64,000 nucleotides of DNA from Trachythela sp. YZ-2020 (GCA_016169945.1 JADLSH010000368.1:434001-498000), one strand, 5' to 3'; shown: positions 44,359 to 54,286, counted from the stretch's first letter. Numbers and translations: made by a program. The notes: a model not told the origin generated them from the sequence alone.

Positions 44359-44699
44359 GTTGTGATATCTTCAAAGAAGGGTCATACCTTGCTGGATTCT
44401 TGCCCCCCTCTGTTGTATTTGGTTCCCTAATGTGCGCTACGTTGTGTGTAATCAGACGTTCCTGGATTGCAGCCGCAATTTGTTCTCTAAAAAACCCTGA
44501 TCGATCTATCAGTAGTGTTGAGTACACATATGGGGATCTTCTTTTCATGTTTCATCATTTCGAATTCTGCCGTAATTTTTATTGGTGACGATCGGACATG
44601 CGAGAGCTGCACTGTAGGACACAGCTTTCAGTATCAGAATACACTTTACATCGGATTTAAACATAGTCTATTCATTCTGACGAGCATATTTGACCCACC

Positions 44700-45400
44700 C
44701 GTAAACCACCAGTTTTAGACTATTGAATATTTGAACGACTTCCAACAAAGCATTTAAATTAAAATAGCTCCAAATTTTTTGTTGGAATTTCATTAAAGTG
44801 CTAGAAGCTTCTTGAAAACACGAGTCATTATAACAGTTTCGCCATATTTATTTAACAACATTGATCAAAGAAACTTCAATCTGGTTTGATGTGGTTGGAT
44901 AGAACTTCTGGATATCTGTAAGTAAACACATACACATTACTTAGCTGTTGTGTTTAAGGTTACATTAGGGCCATTTATACGGGAGAAAATAAGTCGCGAC
45001 TTACATCAGACGCGTCTTATATAAGACGCGAACACACTCGTATAAATGGTCAAATTCTAATAAGTCGCGATTTATTGTGGAACAGCCTGAACCCATGTCC
45101 TTTTTTATTCTACTAGAATTTGACCATTTATACGAGTGTATTCGCGTCTTATATAAGACGCGTCTTATGTAAGTCGCGACTTATTTTCTCCCGTATAAAT
45201 GGCCCTATAATGAGTGAATTCAGTGAAACAACGATCTTGAAATGAATATGAATAACAAAGCCCAGTCATGATTCTTTAACCATGCATGCATACTAAAAAC
45301 TAAAGGTTTTTATTTATACGCTTATTTATGTACACTATATCAGTATATGAAAAGCCTTCAGTTTCGTATTCACATCAAGATGGATACCTGATGTTCGGCA
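44700..45400 (-). repeat. Dispersed repeat family A, copy 3 (inverted)
   Basis: Inverse of 361-760 of copy 1, from AAACACGAGTCATTATAACA (44816) through TCTGGTTTGATGTGGTTGGA to CATCAAGATGGATACCTGATG (45372-45392). It is interrupted by a MITE at 44968-45205. The uninterrupted sequence of copy 1 at about 535-550 acts as the empty site. Confidence 0.8.
44968..45205. mobile_element. 238-bp palindromic MITE in repeat family A
   Basis: Ends GGGCCATTTATACGGGAGAA and inverse, flanked by TA on each side. The arms run almost to the centre through AAGTCGCGACTTA and internal short palindromes (TCTTATATAAGA). The homologous family A copy at 361-760 lacks it, confirming it as an insertion. Confidence 0.9.
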
Positions 45401-45407
45401 ATATCCA

Positions 45408-45672
45408 GCTAGCACACAACGTGATCGCAACGTTGCGGGAATGTTGTAATTTGGTTAGGTCTGACCTGAGTACTCTACAACCTTAACAATACGTTTTCGC
45501 AAATACATTTTGTGATTAGTTAAAGTGTTATGTGTGCAAAACGTTGTAGGCATGTTTTACCGAACGTCACAGAAAGACTTTAGTACAACCTTCTGTAAAC
45601 GTCCGTGGAACGTTAAAGCGCAACGTTGTTTTTACCGGAAAAATTAGCAATCATTGTTCGTCACCAGTATCG
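45408..45672 (+). repeat. Dispersed repeat family C, copy 2
   Basis: Matches 1329-1590 closely (CACACAACGTGATCGCAACG, CGTCCGTGGAACGTTAAAG). The following 45709-45950 matches 1966-2200, with the intervening part of copy 1 missing. Confidence 0.8.
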
Positions 45673-46390
45673 TAACCAGTATTAGACTTCTGTCTGTTTT
45701 AGTGCTATAGCTAGACTAGTCTGTGGTAAATGTGGTGAATGTTCGTGCAGTGGTTCGGGACACATATCTTTAGAATGCGAAGTCAAGAATATATGGCACA
45801 CAAAAGAATAGTCTACATTCATATATTCATTATACATAATTATTATTTGAGGGTAAATATTGACTTAATGAAGGTTAAAGCCACAATTAATCGTTAGATC
45901 ATGGATCTTAACCAAAACGCTTTTACAACATGTCAACATTTACAACATGCATTTGCCGAAACATTTAGCTGTCACAACATATACGATCTAGATTCGCCTT
46001 TCTTAGATTCTTCCACTAACCTGGGAGAGATGTCATTCTCATGGAATCTCCATCCTGTAACGGGGTTAAAGGTTTACTTCCTCGGTCATAATATTTATTG
46101 TGATTCTGTTGCTTTTCTGTTAATGATTGTTGCACTTTTTCCCCATTATACGCCGTATATTCGCTTTAACAATGACTTCATCATAGGTATAAGTGTTTTA
46201 GCACGACGGCCCATCAACAGCTGACAAACCAACTCCCTCTATTGGAGTATTTATCAATTCCAAAATTGCCAAAAGAGGATCATTGCCAACATCACCTGCC
46301 TTCTTCAGCAACTTTTTTGCTGTTTGAATAGTTCTCTCAACAAAACCATTGCTTTGAGGAAATCTTGGCGAAGAAGTGATGTGCATCTTA

Positions 46391-47073
46391 TCACCAAGTT
46401 CTGGCAAACTCACTAAGTTCCTTACTGGCAAACTCTGGACCATTATCTGTATAAAGAGTCTCTGGAATTCCATGTCTGACCAAGTGTTGTTTAAGAACAC
46501 TCACCACTGTGTTGCTTGTGCTATCTGTTAGCTTATTTAGTTCAAAATATTTTGAATAATAATCCACCAGAACTAAGTATTTGTCTTTTCCCATTACAAA
46601 AATGTCAGCTGCAAAAATCTGCCACGGACGGGCAGGTATTTGATGAGGCATTAATGGTTCTTTCACTTGTGTATTTCTATATCTGCTGCAAATTTGACAT
46701 TTGTCAACTCTATCTTGAATTTGTTTGGTAATCCCTGGCCAAAATAGGCAATCTCTTGCTCGATTTAGACATTTCTCTATTCCCAAATGACTACTATGTA
46801 TTTTATCTAACATTTTGGACGAAGACTAGTTGGTGTGATCAGGCGATCACCTTTCATTAAGAGTCCATCACAAATGTACAATTCATCTCTAAAATTCCAA
46901 TATGGTTGTAAATCAGTATCCACTTCTGGCACTCTATCTGACCAGCCTAGAAACACCACTTCTTTAAGTTTTGACATAGTGGTATCTTGATCTAACTCCT
47001 TCTTAAAATCTTCTGCCTTTTGTTTGGATATTGGTATCAATAAATTAACTTCAAATTCTTCATTATTGGTCAC
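46391..47073 (-). pseudogene. Ty3/gypsy integrase region
   Basis: The upstream frame (47073-46807) covers the RNase H-integrase linker with DELYICDGLLMKGDRLITP. The next frame (46813-46391) has IHSSHLGIEKCLNRARDCLF and CQICSRYRN (H2C2 finger), PWQIFAADIFVMGKDKYLVL (first core Asp), TLYTDNGPEF (second Asp). The third Glu lies in a shifted frame at about 46335 (GFVERTIQ). Frame breaks near 46810 and 46400 disable it. Confidence 0.88.
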
Positions 47074-47107
47074 ATGCTCCGACTTACTGGTCTGACTAGC
47101 CCGACTA

Positions 47108-47278
47108 AAGGCTCTTTTCCACTCATCGCAAAACCAACTCGCAAGCCCGCTGCGAGTGCTTGCATCTAATTAAAATTAACTATCGAGCATTTTGATTGGA
47201 TAAAAGTACTCGCAGCGTACTTAACGTACTCGCAAGCTCGCCGCGAGTACTTTTATCCAATCAAAATGCTCGAGCCTT
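47108..47278. mobile_element. 171-bp MITE inside the Ty3/gypsy remnant
   Basis: Ends AAGGCTC / GAGCCTT flanked by TA. An inner foldback CGAGCATTTTGATTGGATAA / TTATCCAATCAAAATGCTCG lies at about 47185-47273, so the terminal match on the left is short. It separates the gypsy peptide YIPGKTLYIADTL from SRASQTSKSEHV, which are adjacent in intact elements. Confidence 0.78.
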
Positions 47279-48244
47279 TAGGGTGTCTGCGATATACAAT
47301 GTTTTACCGGGAATATATTTTACCTTTAAATCATATTGCTGTACTTTAAGCATCATTTACTGGATGCGTTGTGGTGCTTTGCAAAGTGCCTTTTTAAACA
47401 AACTTTCTAAAGTTTTATGATCTGTCTCTACTGTCACAGTTTTTCCATAAATATATTGATGGAATTTGGTGGTACCATACACTATTGCCAGCATCTCCTT
47501 TTCTATTTGTGCGTAATTATGTTCCGCACTATTTAAATATCGTGATGCATAAGCAACCGGTTGATTTTCTTGTAACAGACATTGGCCCCTAAGCCCTCTG
47601 AAGAGGCATCATCTGAAATTGTAATGTCTGCTTAATGTCAAATTACTTTAACGCAGGTGTTTGAGCAATCAGTGAAATAAGAATATCATATGCTTCTTGT
47701 TGCTTCTCTAACCAGTGCCATTCCACTGATTTCTCCAACAGTTTTCTAAGTGGTTTGCTTACATTTGCTAAGTTTGGAATGAACTTATTCAAATAGTTAA
47801 CCATTCCCATAAACCTTTGTAGACTCTTACCGTCTTACGATCTTGTGGTACTGGCATATCTAGGATTGCTTGAATTCGGTCTGGATTTGGTTTAAGACCT
47901 TCACTCACGAATGTATGTCCAACATACTGCACTTCTTTATTGAATCTTAAGTCCACCTCAGCTGCTCTCATCTTTAACCCACACCAATAAATCGTCCACG
48001 ATCACTTCACATCCTTCAATATCCTCAAAAGTCTCAGTCGTTGTTCTCCCTTTTCTCTTCTTTTTTTCCTTCCATGTATCATTTTGCCCAGCCTTATCTT
48101 CAACCATTAGTTAACCCACATACAATTCTGTCACGAATTAATCCATCTTTAAGATCACGAAACTCGCACCTAGAAGCTTTATTTCTTAGCTTTGTAACAT
48201 ATGCATCTATTGTCTCACCTTCCTGCTGGTTTCTTGAAAAACCC

Positions 48245-48625
48245 CGAATGGAATCACTAGTTTCATAAGAGTGTCCGCCACTCTGTCTGGTATCCCGGGT
48301 GTACAACTGGGTTTTCCGGCGTTGGGTATGAACAATGCATCCTTGAAATCGCTTTGTGTTGTTATGGATATACAGGATCTCTGCTCCCTTTACGCGTTCA
48401 ACCCTCATGCAATCACTCATAATTCCATTCGTAAAATGAAATTTGGTCAGTAATAATAAATGGATGTAATCACAGTATATTGCACTGTCACTGCTACTGA
48501 AACCCAACTTTGGATCTACTTATTGAAACTTGTTGTTGGTTTATTGAAATTTGTATTTCTCAAATAGAAGTCATTTCTCTTGCATGCTATTTCACTTACT
48601 CTCAGAGTCTGAGATTGAGTAGGAT
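48245..48625 (+). repeat. Family B, partial copy (right half)
   Basis: Matches 3105-3490 (ATCACTAGTTTCATAAGAG, CCGCCACTCTGTCTGGTATC, TTGTTGTTGGTTTATTGAAA). It begins abruptly at the gypsy gag fragment and ends close to the hAT-type MITE at 48639. Confidence 0.8.
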
Positions 48626-48638
48626 TAACAACTCTCCG

Positions 48639-48779
48639 CAGTGGCGTAGTAACCGGGGAGCACAGGGGGCACGTGCCCTTTTCTCCAGCTAAAACAATGG
48701 AAAAAGTGCCTTTTCTAATAGAAGAGGTGCCCTTAAGACAAAATGTCCCCCCAACTTGAAGTTGTTTCCTACGCCTATG
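48639..48779. mobile_element. 141-bp hAT-type MITE
   Basis: Ends CAGTGGCGTAGTAACC and TTTCCTACGCCTATG, flanked by a perfect 8-bp duplication ACTCTCCG at 48631-48638 and 48780-48787. Terminal CAGTGGCGTAG and an 8-bp duplication are the classical hAT signature. No coding content. It is inserted just after the family B segment. Confidence 0.9.
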
Positions 48780-49639
48780 ACTCTCCGTCACGGACAGGAT
48801 GATGACTAAAATTGAACTGTTCCTCAGTTTTGCATAATTTCCTATTTACTCTTGCTCAGTTGCTCTCAAATTGTTTTTCTTACTTTTACTTTGTTTCGCT
48901 TAACTTGTATCAGAGTTTGGAATATACCTTTCTTTTAAAGTATTATGCTTAGTAATCGTCCTGATTTAACTCAATCTACATTTTGAAACTGCCTTGGAAT
49001 GAACCTCTGGAATGTTGAACTTTGGCAAATGTCTTGCATATAATGGAGATTAAGATTTTTTATTCACATGAATCAGGAGACGATTTGAATGTACTTGTGA
49101 ATATTGACCTCAATTATGCGACCTAACTGAGTGATAAGACGTTATTTAAGAGGAATGTGTGACAAACCTAAATAACGTTTGGTTGTGTATTCGGTTTTAT
49201 CGAAATCTATTGCTATTTTACGGTTTTGGATGATTTTTGTGTGGTTTTGCGGTTTTCTATCGGCCCCGACACCCCTCCTTTCAACTAAAAGTCCTCTTAA
49301 TAAGAGTCATTTTAAATTAAGTGTCCTTTAATCATATCCTCTTATTTGTGTATATTTTGGCTATATATACTTGCTAAATAGTCAATCTCGTACTCAAAGT
49401 ATGCCTTCTAAATGGTAGACAATATGAACAGTTATTGTGATTTTGTACATAATTTCTGATGAGTGATCAGTGATCCTTTCACTAATCACCGTTAAATCTA
49501 ATTACTGAAAGAAGAATTTATTGCTGCACAATATTGCGTTTACGACTGCACAAATCTCATTTATCGCTGCATATTGGTTGTAACTGCACCTTAAAATAAT
49601 CTCAGTTGTGCATCCCGGGATACAAAACAGAGGGGCGGA

Positions 49640-50035
49640 CCCTCTTTTGAAACTGATCGCCAAGATGATAAGAATATCTAAAAAATTCATACATATACCC
49701 ACAAGTATTATAATCGGTACACAAATGTCCCTTTCCAGGTGATGCTTTTAGATTGAAGCTATCACCGGGATGTAATTGTGGGGCTGCTGCATGGAGAGAA
49801 GCCCTTTCAAACATTGCGCTGTTTAGGTGAGGCTAATATAAAATTTCCAATTATTGGATCAAGATATTTTCTTTTTTCCGACAATTATACACTCTAATAT
49901 GTAATTGTTCCTGTTAAAAACATCTTGTCGGTGGAAGACACTGCAGGCTGTCATTTTCAGCAGCAGAGCATAATTTATAGATAGTTGAAAATACTTCTTT
50001 AAATGAAGGAAATTTACATTAGAGTGCAGTACTGG
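49640..50035 (-). repeat. Family B, partial copy (left half, inverted)
   Basis: Inverse of about 2712-3110, including TAATTGTGGGGCTGCTGCAT (49770-49789) and GCCAAGATGATAAGAATATC (49660). It ends where the 48245 segment begins in family coordinates, so the two halves of one unit now face in opposite directions. Confidence 0.75.
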
Positions 50036-50381
50036 AGTATGACCAGTCCTCACATCTGCCAAAGGTCTATTTTGAATTTTGCGGCCAAAGTCTAACTTTG
50101 TGATATGCGATACCGATGACGCAAAATGATTGATAATTTTGGCAAAAACGACGTTAAACTTTTACGTTGCACGGACGTCTACAGAAAGTTGTTCTAAAGT
50201 CTTTGTGTGACGTTCGGTAAAACATTTTCGTTTTGCACACATAACACATTAGCACTTTAATTAATCACAAAATGTATTTGTGAAAACGTGTTGTTAAGGT
50301 TGTAGAGTATAGTCAGGTCAGGTCAGACCTAACCAAATTATAACATTCCCACAACGTTGCGATTACGTTGTGTGCCAGAGC
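50036..50381 (-). repeat. Family C, copy 3 (inverted), joined to family B
   Basis: Inverse of 1329-1658. Here family C runs directly into family B at GGAGTATGACCAGTCCTCA (50035-50053), unlike the first copy, where 1.05 kb intervenes. Confidence 0.78.
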
Positions 50382-50508
50382 TGGGAAAACTCGAGAGAGG
50401 ATGAGTTTTATCATTATCACATGACCCCATTCAGCCGGGCTTAAACTGTTAGGAAAATAATGCCCTTTACTTTGCCGTTTCGCTTGTTTATTGATTATTT
50501 GTGGCTTA

Positions 50509-50766
50509 AAGCCTGGTTCACACGCGAGAGAGATAAGCATAAAAAGAAATACAAAAGAAAACTTTCCGCCTAGGGATTAAAAAGACAAAGCGGAAATAAT
50601 TTTCTTTTGATTAAATGTCTTTTGTTCCGGCTTAGCTTATGCTTAGAGGCTTGTGCTTATGCTTGTACTTAGGTCGACTTTATGTTGCACACGTTACTGC
50701 ATCTCTTTGTTTTACCTTTTGTCTTTCCTTATGCTTGTACTTATCTCACTCGTGCAAACCAGGCTT
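50509..50766. mobile_element. 258-bp MITE with AAGCCTGGTTCACACG ends
   Basis: Left AAGCCTGGTTCACACGCGAG, right CTCACTCGTGCAAACCAGGC TT, flanked by TA at 50507-50508 and 50767-50768. Inside are clustered copies of CTTATGCTTGTACTTA and AAAGACAAA words on both strands. Non-coding. Confidence 0.82.
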
Positions 50767-51235
50767 TACACATGCGGATTATTTGTTACGATGGACGAAA
50801 AGTAAAATCTATCGCAAGTTCGTGTTGTTTTAGTCGTCTGATTTTCAAGTTGCCGATTCAGACACATCGTGCAATGTTAAGTTGTACGCACAACAACTGA
50901 ACTTTATAGTTTCGGCCTTTGATAACGACATAATGTGTGAGCACTGGAATAGCAGGACATCACATCTCGCTCACCTTCGACAAACATTAACTAATTTATT
51001 GCTGCGAAAATAGATAAAATTCCGTTCTCATGTCTCACTGAGTAGAACTAATATATAAAAGAATTGCACATTATATATAGATCCATTCCTTTCTCGTTAA
51101 TGATATTCATATTTTTAGCACAACACCGTGAATATTTTTCCGTCTTATTTCCTTATTTTGCAGGTTATCATATCATTTCCTTGTTATCACTTAATTTATT
51201 AAGAAAATTTGCTCCCGGGAGGCAATCCTAGCATC

Positions 51236-52396
51236 ATGATTATGGCCGCATTACAATCCGCCAGGAAGCTTGTTTTATTCTACATTTTCCTTGTTTTTCT
51301 TGTCATTCTCAGCGGAACATTGGTGTATATGCCAAGAGTTTCCTTCAATATCAACACTCCAGTGCCGTACGAAGCTGCTCTCAACGATTCAGGAGGACAA
51401 AAATTACAAAATCAAAAAATCGTTCTGCTCTTTTGGTCCAAATTGTGGGGAACACCAGCAAAAATAATCGAAGGAGTTTGGGAAAAGGGTAACGAGCGTG
51501 GTCAATGTCCAGTCGCCTGTGAAGTGACAGTTGATCGTTCTCGCATCAAGGAGGCTAAAGCTTTTATTGTTCATTCAAGAGACCCTTACCCATTACCTCC
51601 CTCTAAACATATTCCCTGGATTCTTACTACTCTTGAGAATCCTGTCTATACTCCTGTATTAACGAGGGCAACCTACATGTCACAGTTTCATTTATTAAGA
51701 AGTTATCGGCTAGATTCTGATTTTCCAACACCTGGCTTTAAGAAGCCAAATCTAGAACCTCCAATAGCATTCGAAAATAAAACTGGAGATATCATGGCTG
51801 CTTTTAGCAACTGCGAAAGAGTAAGAACTGCCTATTTACGACAATTAATGAAATACATAAAGGTCGACTCCTACGGTGGTTGTTTGCATAATAAAGATGG
51901 CTTAACAAAACGTTACGGTGCTGATTTTAAGAAGTTCAAACAAAATCTAGAGCGTTCCTACAAGTTTGTTATCGTATTCTTTAACCAAGATTGTGATTAT
52001 TTTGTCGACGATCAAATTCTTCATGCATTGAATGCTGGTGCGGTACCGATAGTTATGAGCACAGACAAAATTTACGAATTTTTGCCTGGAAATCTGAAGA
52101 ATGCTATCGTTAATGTTAGAGATTTTAAGTCTCCCAAAGATTTAGCTGATCGCCTCAAATTTTTGATTAGCAATGAGACAGAGTACAATAAGTTTTTAGA
52201 ATGGAAGGTGAAAGGTCTGGGTGATATTAGTGATACAGTTATAGGAAAATATTGGGAACGAAAATTTGGTCACTGGTGCCAGATATGCGAGGCAGTGTCT
52301 CAAGGAAAATGGCACAGGGAAGGACTTAAGGCAGATTTTTGCAAATCAAGAGCGTACAAAGACTGGGCGATAAATAGTACCCTGGTAAAACGTTAA
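51236..52396 (+). CDS. Alpha-1,3-fucosyltransferase-like protein (GT10), single exon
   Basis: 386 codons from the ATG at 51236; a second ATG at 51242 has a stronger context (A at -3, G at +4). Upstream codons to 51209 are open but lack an ATG. A type II membrane anchor occupies about residues 12-33 (LVLFYIFLVFLVILSG). The stem follows, then the GT10 N-terminal domain: KIVLLFWSKLWG, CPVACEVTVDRS, ILTTLENPVYTP, SYRLDSDFPTP. The C-terminal GDP-fucose-binding domain has AAFSNCERVR, VDSYGGCLHN, SYKFVIVFFNQDCDYF, ALNAGAVPIVM and DFKSPKDLADRLKFL. The enzyme would transfer fucose from GDP-fucose to N-acetylglucosamine-type acceptors in the Golgi. Oddly, the conserved FEN...YVTEK motif reads FFN...FVDDQ, losing the usual Glu-Lys pair, so activity is uncertain. 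TTATTTTGCAG at 51153-51163 may end a 5'-UTR intron. Confidence 0.9.
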   Translation: MIMAALQSARKLVLFYIFLVFLVILSGTLVYMPRVSFNINTPVPYEAALNDSGGQKLQNQKIVLLFWSKLWGTPAKIIEGVWEKGNERGQCPVACEVTVDRSRIKEAKAFIVHSRDPYPLPPSKHIPWILTTLENPVYTPVLTRATYMSQFHLLRSYRLDSDFPTPGFKKPNLEPPIAFENKTGDIMAAFSNCERVRTAYLRQLMKYIKVDSYGGCLHNKDGLTKRYGADFKKFKQNLERSYKFVIVFFNQDCDYFVDDQILHALNAGAVPIVMSTDKIYEFLPGNLKNAIVNVRDFKSPKDLADRLKFLISNETEYNKFLEWKVKGLGDISDTVIGKYWERKFGHWCQICEAVSQGKWHREGLKADFCKSRAYKDWAINSTLVKR

Positions 52397-52734
52397 CAGC
52401 TAACTGTCTTTAACAAGTGTATTCCCGTAAACGTTTCCTGTGGGATTCAGGGATGTCAGGAATGCTTCTAAAACGGATACTGAGTTGCACAACTTACACC
52501 TGACGCGTGGTGATTATTTGTGTGGGGAACGCCAAGGTGAACTGAAGGTGTTTTCATCAACTATTCGAAAAATTATGAAACTTATATTAAACAGAAAAAA
52601 TATCTTTCTATCATTGTTTGCGATAAACAGGAATTAAATTAAATGTTTGTCAAATGTCTAGTATCACCCATTGTATCCTGCTTGCATAATATGTTTAATC
52701 AAAATAACAACTTTGTTTACAACAAGTAGGGCTA

Positions 52735-52785
52735 CTAACTTCCAGACGAAGGGCCTTCGCTCGAAACGTCGACGTTTTTATTGTA
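52735..52785 (+). ncRNA. Degenerate hammerhead-like motif (Penelope-type)
   Basis: CCAGACGAAGGGCCTTCGCT followed by CGAAACGTCGACG resembles the hammerhead core (CUGAUGA - stem - GAAA - GUC) with two core changes (CAGACGA). CGAAG/CTTCG forms the inner stem. The same word order is common in pseudo-LTRs of Penelope-like elements. Catalysis is unlikely with these changes. Confidence 0.5.
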
Positions 52786-52977
52786 TTTTTCAGGAGTTTT
52801 TACACAACAGTCAACCGCCAAATCTTTGTAAGCACACATAATTAACTTACTGCATATAAGTAGTAATAAGAACCTAAATTCTAAGAGCCGCGAAAAAGTA
52901 GAAGTGATTTTTTCGCAGCACATTTTGTCGCTAGCCAATGACATTATATACTCAATATATTCTTCGACTCACTTCGA

Positions 52978-53098
52978 CAAACACAAAAAATATAAACACA
53001 CACACAAAATATCGACACACACAAAAAATATGAACACACACAGAAAATATCGACACACACAAAAAATATGAACACACACATAAAATATGAATACTATC
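52978..53098. repeat. Tandem array of about 17/34-bp ACACAC-AAAATAT units
   Basis: Alternating units AACACACACAGAAAATATCG and ACACACACAAAAAATATGA, about six half-units, with single-base variants. The opposite strand gives a repetitive hydrophobic ORF that is an artefact of the array. Confidence 0.9.
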
Positions 53099-53268
53099 AA
53101 TTTCGATAAGGGTATATATGAAATCCCTACCAAAAAATATGACCGCGGGCGCATGCTATATGACGTCAGATGTTTCAGATCACACTGAGCACGTGTGTCT
53201 AAATGCTGCGTGCTTGACTGACAAAACAAATTGTCTTTCTTCATTACTTCAGCATACAATATTTACTG

Positions 53269-53524
53269 ATGAACTGTCCTGGATGCGGCAACGACACTGG
53301 CTCTGATCATGAATCGGACACGTACTAGTACTGTAAGAATTGTTTATCTGAGCAAAATATTACAAATTTGATAACAAATTATTTCAATCGTGGATATCCG
53401 TATGGGGCCATCGCTAGACTGTGGCAAACTGTTGGTGTTCAGATGTCTGTAAGGACAGTGAAGCGTCGCTTTAGGTCTTTGGGTTTAAGACGAAAAGAAC
53501 AACTTGTTGAAGAACAACATTTAA
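53269..53524 (+). pseudogene. Zinc-ribbon plus helix-turn-helix fragment of an integrase-like protein
   Basis: From ATG 53269: MNCPGCGNDTGSDHESDTY, an in-frame TAG, then YCKNCLSEQNITNLITNYF and RGYPYGAIARLW ... MSVRTVKRRFRSLGLRRKEQ. CPxCG...YCxxC is a zinc ribbon; the following YFxRGYPY...ALR-L...S-RT-KRR---LGLRR pattern matches the N-terminal helix-turn-helix of an integrase-core (DDE) protein family frequent in fish and invertebrate genomes. The frame is lost at TTAAGGTGGC (53521), the end of a TTAA element, so the DDE core is missing. The TAG at about 53326 also disables it. Confidence 0.55.
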
Positions 53525-53640
53525 GGTGGCTCCCTACAGTTAGTACGGTTTCGAACACGATCTATATAGATCAGACGTCATCCTCGCGTCTCATGCGTGG
53601 AATCTTCGTGGAATCTTCGTGACCCTGTAAAGTTTTGAAA
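53521..53640 (+). mobile_element. TTAA-element end (GGTGGCTCCCTACAGT)
   Basis: TTAA followed by GGTGGCTCCCTACAGT, identical in 16 bp to the ends of the 18293-20035 element; the sequence beyond differs. No matching right end was found before the mariner-type cluster at 53676, so the element is truncated or has been overwritten. Confidence 0.65.
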
Positions 53641-53675
53641 CAAGCCGCGGGAAGTTATTTTCGAGACTAATCTGC

Positions 53676-54034
53676 GATCCCAAGGGTGCGTAAACACAAT
53701 GTATAGCTATAGAAAGGAATTTCATGCTTGGGGATGTACAGTATACAGGGTGTCTCAAAAAACCCGCTGTGCCCTTAGAAATTAGAGGCTTTAGAAATTT
53801 CGCCTTGTCTGGCATATTTGCATGCAATTAGAAGCAAATAAGCAATTTTAAATTCCCAAGTGTACAAAATCGAGGCTTTTTCTAAAGCCTCTAATTTCTA
53901 AGGGTAGCGGTTTTTTTGAGACACCCTGTAGTTATATATTGTGTTTACGCACCCTTGGGATCAATTAGTGCTGAATCATGCAAATTTTAAAAATATCTGA
54001 TTTCAAAGGGTTGCAGTTTTTTTATACACCCTAT
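53676..54034. mobile_element. Outer foldback hosting a mariner-type MITE
   Basis: Arms at 53676-53710 and 53934-53966 (ATCCCAAGGGTGCGTAAACA and inverse) surround the MITE at 53746-53928. The right side continues to TTTTTTTATACACCCTATA (54016-54034), itself a mariner-like end. Its left end could not be fixed. Confidence 0.6.
53746..53928. mobile_element. 183-bp mariner-type MITE
   Basis: Ends CAGGGTGTCTCAAAAAACCC and inverse, flanked by TA. The arms include TTAGAAATTAGAGGCTTTAG and its partner at 53888-53903. CAGGGTGTCTCAAAAA with a TA duplication is typical of mariner-derived MITEs. Confidence 0.88.
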
Positions 54035-54035
54035 A

Positions 54036-54286
54036 CAGGGTGTATCAAAAAAACTGCAAATACCATAATTTGTATGCATGGGATTTGAAAATACGTTTCC
54101 CAGGGGTATCAAAACAAGCACACAAAGTGAATTTTAATTCACTTTGTGTGCTTATTTTGATAGTACTGCACGTGGAAACGTATTTTCAAATCCCAGAAGC
54201 GTAATTATTTGCACAGCCATTGAAATTCTAATGTATGATCTCGTGCATACAAATTATGGTATTTGCAGTTTTTTTGATACACCCTG
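54036..54286. mobile_element. 251-bp mariner-type palindromic MITE
   Basis: Ends CAGGGTGTATCAAAAAAACT and inverse, flanked by TA (54034-54035, 54287-54288). A second inner palindrome (GAAAATACGTTTCC ... GGAAACGTATTTTC; GCACACAAAGTGAATT/AATTCACTTTGTGTGC) makes it nearly a full hairpin. Confidence 0.9.

Larger units (their letters stand above)
46200..48245 (-). mobile_element. Decayed Ty3/gypsy retrotransposon
   Basis: Minus strand, in transcription order: a gag fragment (about 48240-48105; GETIDAYVTKLRNKASRCEF, LIRDRIVCG), then after a deletion the RT end (about 48020-47700; FEDIEGCEVIVDDLLVW with the VDD motif, VQYVGHTFVSEGLKPNPDRI), a connection and RNase H (47800-47290; VAYASRYLNSAEHNYAQIEK, TVETDHKTLESLFKK), and integrase with an H2C2 finger (46830-46700) and DDE core (46650-46230; YTDNGPEFAS, SPRFPQSNGFVERTI). 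A MITE at 47108-47278 interrupts it. Multiple frameshifts; no LTRs found. Most of RT and protease is deleted. Confidence 0.88.

Noticed and set aside
45901..46224. 107-codon ORF beginning MDLNQNAFTT
   Set aside because: The first part is repeat sequence also at 2156, where the frame stops after 16 codons, and the end runs into the gypsy remnant. It is probably a chance ORF.
51209..51235. Earlier fucosyltransferase start with a TTG codon
   Set aside because: A TTG start is unlikely in an animal gene; ATGs at 51236 and 51242 precede the membrane anchor.
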